This document shows, piece by piece, positions 59,833 to 64,000 of a stretch of DNA of 64,000 nucleotides. A model generated the notes under the pieces. It did no database searches, was not told the DNA's origin, and was given only the letters and a program-made list of their open reading frames with translations. Source of the DNA: Domibacillus sp. PGB-M46 (lineage in GTDB: Bacteria; Bacillota; Bacilli; Bacillales; Domibacillaceae); NCBI RefSeq assembly GCF_022668875.1, contig NZ_JAKGCR010000011.1:57377-121376 (forward strand), in the 5' to 3' direction. Each line of letters begins with the position of its first letter. Positions within the stretch are counted from its first letter, which is position 1. The translations under genes were made by a program, and so were the position numbers.

Positions 59833-60696
59833 TTAATCCTCTAGCATTAGGTTAAGCAGGATTTTGATTTTATCACGATCTTTTTTGGATAAAATTTTAC
59901 CTTCGTAATAAACATTTCCTTCCCTTTCTAATAGGTGATTCAAAGAAAAGAAGCGTTCCGTTAATTCTTCTTTTGGAACAGTTCGAGTCACTTTTTGACC
60001 CGTTGAATCTGTAAATTCTTCTCTATTAAAGACCTTGAAGGAAACCTCAGTAAAATTTGCTTTTAAAAATTGATCCAGGTGCTTTTTTATTTTTATCCGA
60101 TCTAGCTGGTCGAGATCCTTTACCAGAGCATCTAAATGATCCGTGAGCCAGCTGTAAAGATCTTCTAAGTGTAAAGCATGAAATAACGAGTATAGATGCT
60201 GCTCTGTAGGATAATTCTTTGCATCCTCAAAATCTTGAACAAATTGAGCCTCAAGACCACTTCTTTTACTAATTTCATCAATAGATATTTTCTTAACAGA
60301 TCGTATAGATTTAAACAACTTTTCTTTAGGAAAGCTTCCATTTAGAAGAAGTCCAATAGGATCTTTTCTATAAGATGGTCTTGGATCGTAGACAATGTCT
60401 ACCTTCTGTTGATTATACTCAGGAGCCCTTTTTGGAGGGAGAGCATCGAAGCCGGTGAAATCAGTTCGAAAATCGATCGTATCCATATAACCTGCTAGTC
60501 TCATTAACTCAAAGTAATCTACTTCAAGAGCATTGGACAGTTTTTTAATAATCTCTGGAGAAGGAGGCTTATCTTTTCGGCCATTTTCTAATTGTGAGAG
60601 ATAGCTTTGAGAAACACCTACAAGGGCAGCAAGTTTATACGTACTCAAACCTTTTGTAGTCCGCTTGTCTTTTATATAGTTGATAAATTTTTTCAT
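59833..60696 (-). CDS. XRE-family repressor (lysogeny/ICE control type)
   Basis: A 287-residue regulator. The N-terminal HTH is at about residues 5-65 (STYKLAALVGVSQSYLSQLE, then NGRKDK). The long C-terminal part is helical and charged, with no peptidase motif. I chose the ATG at 60696, 7 nt after AGGGGG on the minus strand; the frame upstream lacks a site. It is divergent from an excisionase-like gene, the standard layout of a lysogeny switch. No ImmA-type metalloprotease accompanies it. Confidence 0.83.
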   Translation of the reverse strand: MKKFINYIKDKRTTKGLSTYKLAALVGVSQSYLSQLENGRKDKPPSPEIIKKLSNALEVDYFELMRLAGYMDTIDFRTDFTGFDALPPKRAPEYNQQKVDIVYDPRPSYRKDPIGLLLNGSFPKEKLFKSIRSVKKISIDEISKRSGLEAQFVQDFEDAKNYPTEQHLYSLFHALHLEDLYSWLTDHLDALVKDLDQLDRIKIKKHLDQFLKANFTEVSFKVFNREEFTDSTGQKVTRTVPKEELTERFFSLNHLLEREGNVYYEGKILSKKDRDKIKILLNLMLED

Positions 60697-60724
60697 TCTG
60701 AAGCCCCCTATGTTAAGCACACTC

Positions 60725-60746
60725 TTTGAGTATTATTATACTTGAA
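60725..60746. promoter_or_regulatory. Candidate operator of the XRE repressor
   Basis: Imperfect dyad TTTGAGTAT / ATACTTGAA (7 of 9 paired) overlapping a minus-strand TATAAT (60735-60740) that would drive the repressor itself; TTCATT lies 16 bp before it. This suggests autoregulation. Confidence 0.5.
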
Positions 60747-60780
60747 TTGATTATAAAATGAATGATTTACCATTAATTAC

Positions 60781-60809
60781 TTTACAAATTATTTAAGTAT
60801 TTATATAAT
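60781..60809 (+). promoter_or_regulatory. Rightward promoter of the early module
   Basis: TTTACA, 17-bp spacer, TATAAT, 42 bp before the excisionase-like gene. It would be the repressed early promoter of the element. Confidence 0.75.
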
Positions 60810-60851
60810 TAATTTGAGTTTTAATAAACTTAATAAAAAGGAGTGAAAAAA

Positions 60852-61196
60852 ATGATTGAAATCTCGATTGATGAAAAGCGTGTTGAAGAGATGTATAAAA
60901 AGGCAGTAGAAGAGAAGCTGGAGAAAATTGAACATGACCGATTGTTAATGAGCAGCAAGGATTTGCAAAAATATTTAGGATTGAGCTATCCCACATTAAG
61001 CGAACTGTTTTTTCATGATCCTGACTTCCCAATTATTCGTGTTGGAACAAGAATGCTGTTTTACAAGCCGGAAATTGATGTATTTATAGATGGGTGGGTG
61101 GATGAGGTGAGAAATAATTATAATGGGCAGGCTAAAAATATGAAGATATCAGTTAACAAGGTTAGCAAAGCTAGAAAGGAAAGAAGTATCGGTTAA
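60852..61196 (+). CDS. Excisionase/DUF771-like DNA-binding protein
   Basis: A 114-residue protein. A charged N-terminal helix (DEKRVEEMYKKAVEEKLEKI) precedes a winged-helix block, DLQKYLGLSYPTLSELFF, then a wing, FPIIRVGTRMLFYKPEIDVF. This matches excisionase-like or DUF771-type phage proteins. I chose ATG 60852, 8 nt after AAGGAG, not the GTG at 60843. As first gene after the divergent promoter it is well placed for excision or early control. Confidence 0.72.
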   Translation: MIEISIDEKRVEEMYKKAVEEKLEKIEHDRLLMSSKDLQKYLGLSYPTLSELFFHDPDFPIIRVGTRMLFYKPEIDVFIDGWVDEVRNNYNGQAKNMKISVNKVSKARKERSIG

Positions 61197-61210
61197 GAGG
61201 GAGGAACCTA

Positions 61211-61675
61211 ATGAATTTGATAATTCAGGAGTCAAAAGCGATTTATCATATTGTTGGAGAAAAGGGCCTTAACTATAATTTAAATATAAAACAGATGGGA
61301 CGAGTATTCTGGATCTGTATGACATCCAAAAACAAAATCGAGAAAATAACATGCAAGAAAGCTTATTTAGTTCAAACGGAAGAAGAGGCAGAAAAAGAAT
61401 TTATTACTTTTTCCTATGCTGTAGAAAAAGTAAGCAGCAACATGAGTGAACCTTTGTCTTTAAAAGAAGCCCGTGTGCTGGCGGGGATTTCACGGATTGA
61501 TATGGCTGCTATTATTGGAGTCAGTCTGAAAAGATGGATTGCTATAGAGACACTAACAGCAAAACAGCCCATGACTGCAGAAGAAGCTATTCGTTTTTCG
61601 GAAGCAACTGATTATAGCTTAACGGGGTATCCTGAAGTATTGTACCTTGAAAATTCAACAGCACATAGAAAATGA
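61211..61675 (+). CDS. Phage-type HTH protein of unknown function
   Basis: A 154-residue protein. The N-terminal 75 residues have no motif I know. Residues 80-140 form an XRE-like HTH (PLSLKEARVLAGISRIDMAA, IIGVSLKRWIAIETL). It starts with ATG behind GAGGGAGG, 14 bp after the excisionase-like gene. It is likely an early regulator or antirepressor. Confidence 0.65.
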   Translation: MNLIIQESKAIYHIVGEKGLNYNLNIKQMGRVFWICMTSKNKIEKITCKKAYLVQTEEEAEKEFITFSYAVEKVSSNMSEPLSLKEARVLAGISRIDMAAIIGVSLKRWIAIETLTAKQPMTAEEAIRFSEATDYSLTGYPEVLYLENSTAHRK

Positions 61676-61761
61676 GCGGTTGCTGCGAACAACCACTCGG
61701 ATGTAACAACTTATTTCATCCTGTATTGTAGCATAAAGCAGGGAATCAAGGAAGTGAGCGT

Positions 61762-62646
61762 ATGAGTGTCTATCGAAAAAGGAAAGACCGAGAAAATCCT
61801 TATGTGCAGCTTCATAAAGGATTTATATATGATAAAACCCTTTCTTTTAAAGCAAAAGGCATTCTCGTCTATTTATTAAGCCGTCCAGACGATTGGCAAG
61901 TGTACGAATCAGAGATCATTAAGCATAGCAGAGATGGCAAGGACAGTGTTAGAAATGGCATTAAAGAGCTTATTGAACAGGGGTATATTTCAAGGTCTAA
62001 TCACCGGACGGATAACGGCAAATTTGCAGGTTATATTTATGATGTTTACGAAGAAAAGCAGGATGTTTTACCGGAGCGGGAAATCCGCTCTGGCTTAACC
62101 GCTACGGCAGAACCGTCTTCGGAAAAACCGTTTTCGGATAATCCGCCACTACTAAAGAATCAAGAAACTAATCAATATAATGAACTAAAGAATAATAAGA
62201 CTAATAACGGTGCAGGTTCCTCAGACATTCCGTTTGAAGAGATCATTGCTTACTTAAACACAATAGCTGAAAAAGGTTACAAGGCAAATACGAGGCATAC
62301 AAAACAGTTGATTACCGAAAGATATGAAGAAGGATTTACACTGGAAGACTTTAAGAAAGTTATTCGTATTAAAACAGCGGAGTGGCTGGATCATGAACAG
62401 TTTAAACATTATTTACGGCCCAAAACATTGTTTGGAGAAAACTTTGAAACGTATCTTCAACAGGAAAAGCCAATTAAAAAAATGGATTACCAAAAGCAGG
62501 GAAGAATCAGAAAGGAAAAATTGCCACAGTGGTTTATTGACGGTAAAGACAGCAAAGAGGAACAAGGTTTAATTACTGATGATGAAGAATTCCAGCGTAA
62601 AAAAGCAGAACTTGAAGCAAAACTTAGAAAGGAATCAAAGTGTTAA
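61762..62646 (+). CDS. Phage replisome organiser (DnaD-like, Phg_2220_C domain)
   Basis: A 294-residue protein. The N-terminal winged helix is typical of phage replication initiators (YVQLHKGFIYDKTLSFKAKG, SRDGKDSVRNGIKELIEQGY). After a polar linker the conserved phage C-terminal domain appears (IIAYLNTIAEKGYKANTRHT, LRPKTLFGENFETYLQQ). Such proteins open the phage origin and recruit helicase loaders; none is encoded next to it here. It starts with ATG behind AAGGAAGTGAG. Confidence 0.85.
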   Translation: MSVYRKRKDRENPYVQLHKGFIYDKTLSFKAKGILVYLLSRPDDWQVYESEIIKHSRDGKDSVRNGIKELIEQGYISRSNHRTDNGKFAGYIYDVYEEKQDVLPEREIRSGLTATAEPSSEKPFSDNPPLLKNQETNQYNELKNNKTNNGAGSSDIPFEEIIAYLNTIAEKGYKANTRHTKQLITERYEEGFTLEDFKKVIRIKTAEWLDHEQFKHYLRPKTLFGENFETYLQQEKPIKKMDYQKQGRIRKEKLPQWFIDGKDSKEEQGLITDDEEFQRKKAELEAKLRKESKC

Positions 62647-62769
62647 TTATTTGCCCCGATTATCGTTTTGGGGCTTTTTCTTATTCCTAGACTTAGTCAG
62701 TTGTTTTTTAATTTTCTTCTTTTTTTCTTGTTCAGCTTTGACTAGTAGCATGAAGTCACCGAAAGACAT
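62647..62769 (-). CDS. Small basic protein, 40 residues
   Basis: The minus strand has a perfect AAGGAGG 8 nt before an ATG, followed by 40 codons: SFGDFMLLVKAEQEKKKKIK, then a Lys/Asn-rich tail. It is convergent with the replisome organiser and ends on the next base after its stop codon. Similar short, Lys-rich ORFs follow replication genes in Bacillus prophages; the function is unknown. Confidence 0.6.
   Translation of the reverse strand: MSFGDFMLLVKAEQEKKKKIKKQLTKSRNKKKPQNDNRGK
62653..62680 (+). terminator. Terminator after the replisome organiser gene
   Basis: GCCCC / GGGGC stem with a 12-nt loop and TTTTTC. It lies within the end of the convergent small ORF. Confidence 0.65.
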
Positions 62770-62995
62770 TATTAAGACCTCCTTTTGAAATACCAAACAT
62801 TGAGTGATTTTGTATTTAAGTCATTTTCTTGCTTTTATTTTATCATTTCTAGCAAATTAGTTAAATATTGCTATAATTTTAATATATGAAGTCCGGTTCG
62901 TTGAATAAATATTTGTATAAAAGATCAGTAAAGGTTGCTGACATTATGCAATGTTTTATGGTGGAGGGAAACAATCGATTTAAAGGTTGAAGGAG

Positions 62996-63397
62996 GTGCA
63001 GGCGCTGATCCATTGGTGTAATAAATCTGGAGCCAATCTAGATTTAGAAGAACCATCTATTTCTGAAGAATTGAAAAATGCCATGGAGTAATGGGCGTTT
63101 GAATACGGCAATTGGATTAATTGGGATAGGAATAAACTATTGATTGATAATCACTTTATAAAAACAGGTGGCGACACAGTGGTGATCTTTATCGATCCAT
63201 TTTATTATTCAATGAATGAACATGAGCAGATAGTTGTTAACTTACAAAATATAAAACCGTTTTATTCTATTACAAAACAGGCACTATTATCTTTAGAATG
63301 GACTGGAACTTACTCAATAAGTAAAATACTAAAGAAATTATATAAAATTCAACTACAACAAGAGGCAGTTTTTAAAAAAGCAAAAGAGACGTCATAA
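62996..63397 (+). pseudogene. Hypothetical phage/ICE gene interrupted by in-frame TAA
   Basis: One frame runs from GTG 62996 to 63397 (133 codons) with a single TAA at codon 32 (63089). Before it the frame reads IHWCNKSGANLDLEEPSISE; after it WAFEYGNWINWDRNKLLIDN and on to an acidic/hydrophobic body. The two halves read as one protein, so the stop is likely a recent nonsense mutation. A strong AAGGAGG (62990-62996) sits almost on the GTG, so the start may be a CTG at 63005. The ORF from 63140 alone has no ribosome binding site. I do not recognise the family. Confidence 0.55.
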
Positions 63398-63422
63398 TAT
63401 CACAAAGAAAGGTGAGATACGA

Positions 63423-63731
63423 ATGGAATTTAGCAAAAGCAAAAAGCAGTCTGCGAAAACGAAAGAAGCCCGGATGATGCTTAAATATCTTTCACGGTTA
63501 GTAGGGTTTTTGTTTTTAGTTTGTATATATGCAACACCAAAGCTAGCCATGGATTTGGAAAGAACCATTTTTGCAGATTATAGCTTTTTCATTTTAAGCG
63601 GATTATGGATTCTATTCATTATTTTTGTCTGGGGTGGTTTGATAGGAATCACAAGAAAGCTTGATGATATAGACAGAAAGCTTCACTGGTATGAATCGGA
63701 AATGGAACCAGGAAAGCTAGAAGAAGGTTGA
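63423..63731 (+). CDS. Small membrane protein, two helices
   Basis: A 102-residue protein. A basic N-terminus (residues 1-22) leads to two hydrophobic segments (YLSRLVGFLFLVCIYATP, about 24-41, and YSFFILSGLWILFIIFVWGG, about 54-73) joined by a short loop, then a charged helical tail. It starts with ATG behind AAAGGTGAG. It is probably part of the element; no family recognised. Confidence 0.6.
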   Translation: MEFSKSKKQSAKTKEARMMLKYLSRLVGFLFLVCIYATPKLAMDLERTIFADYSFFILSGLWILFIIFVWGGLIGITRKLDDIDRKLHWYESEMEPGKLEEG

Positions 63732-63756
63732 TTGGGAATATAGCAATTAATCTGCT

Positions 63757-63888
63757 ATGAAAGATCTATTCAAAACTAGCGAGGTTATAGTGCTTTATAA
63801 TAATGTAGGTTGGCAGGAGAAAAGACTGCTAATAGATGTTTTAATTGAACAAGAAACAAAAATATCGATCTCTTTTACAAAAGAATAA
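63757..63888 (+). CDS. Small ORF of 43 codons, doubtful
   Basis: An open frame with ATG start (MKDLFKTSEVIVLYNNVGWQ and on to a Lys-rich end) but no visible ribosome binding site. It could be a decayed gene. After it, 63889-64000 holds no gene. Confidence 0.25.
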   Translation: MKDLFKTSEVIVLYNNVGWQEKRLLIDVLIEQETKISISFTKE

Positions 63889-63922
63889 CCCCATTAAATA
63901 TAAAAAAAGCCTGTTTTGATCC

Positions 63923-63948
63923 TGGGACTGACCCCATGGAGTGAGACA
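63923..63948. mobile_element. Possible end of an IS3-type insertion sequence
   Basis: TGGGACTGACCCCATGGAGT and the following GAGACA resemble the terminal repeats of IS3-family elements (ending in GACTGACCCC). The body would lie beyond the window edge. Confidence 0.25.
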
Positions 63949-64000
63949 AATAAAAACACCTTTAAGTTGAAAAATGGGTATGTAAGTACCTAAAAAGCCA

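Larger units (their letters stand above)
44189..64000. mobile_element. Composite genomic island (ICE/prophage remnants with type I R-M)
   Basis: The integrase next to glnA, the change to AT-rich sequence, conjugation-gene remnants, a resolvase and a prophage-like control module mark this as acquired DNA. Integrase and excisionase-like genes are 15 kb apart, which suggests insertions or fusion of several elements. The left end is probably near 44190-44265, where CACCCACAA repeats occur between the glnA terminator and int. The right end is not in the window. Confidence 0.75.

Noticed and set aside
59512..60696. ImmA/ImmR-type protease-repressor pair
   Set aside because: Neither protein has an HExxH metalloprotease motif; both are HTH proteins.
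45435..60842. CRISPR array
   Set aside because: The repeats seen (TTAGTAA palindromes, TGTCTA words) are too short and too few, without equal spacers, and no cas gene is present.

Overview
The window is chromosomal DNA from a spore-forming member of the Bacillaceae (Firmicutes). The gene order rnjB-spoIIIE-gntR-ymfF/H/I/J/K/M-pgsA-cinA-recA-rny-ymdB-spoVS-miaB-ricA-cotE-mutS-mutL-glpP-glpFKD-miaA-hfq-spoVK-ynbB-glnR-glnA is the well-known Bacillus order, and spoIIIE, spoVS, cotE and spoVK indicate sporulation. I cannot name the species from the sequence. Differences from the B. subtilis order: no tepA between rnjB and spoIIIE, no pbpX after recA, korAB in place of tdh/kbl after spoVS, a four-gene BMP-type nucleoside ABC importer after the GntR gene, a PPK2-type kinase inserted between glpP and glpF, and tetR plus a TRIC-family gene where hflX would be.

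Bases 1-44190 are compact core genome, almost all on the + strand, with clear Shine-Dalgarno sequences and intrinsic terminators. They cover RNA turnover (RNase J2, RNase Y, Hfq), chromosome segregation and recombination (SpoIIIE, RecA with a LexA box, MutS, MutL), tRNA modification (MiaB, MiaA), phospholipid synthesis (PgsA), glycerol use (GlpP, F, K, D with two antiterminator leaders) and nitrogen control (glnRA behind two GlnR boxes).

From about 44190 to the right edge the sequence becomes visibly more AT-rich and looks like an accessory island. It opens with a tyrosine integrase reading toward the glnA terminator. It then carries a DUF6602/PD-(D/E)XK-like protein, two remnants of a conjugative element (a VirB4-tail-like ORF and a CwlT-like lytic transglycosylase cut by an in-frame stop), a fused methylase-specificity (HsdMS-like) protein with a degenerate catalytic motif behind a promoter flanked by two related palindromes, and a complete hsdM-hsdS-hsdR type I restriction-modification operon. 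A regulator/serine-resolvase module with res-like repeats follows. The last part is prophage- or ICE-like: two XRE regulators on the minus strand, a divergent control region, an excisionase-like protein, an HTH protein, a phage replisome organiser, a 40-residue basic protein and an interrupted gene. The right boundary is not inside the window.

The best candidate for something under-described is 45.8-56.7 kb: the DUF6602 nuclease-like gene and the HsdMS-like fusion, whose NPPF motif is replaced by AIPL, beside an intact type I system. A non-catalytic, self-regulating DNA-recognition protein is one reading; this is inference.
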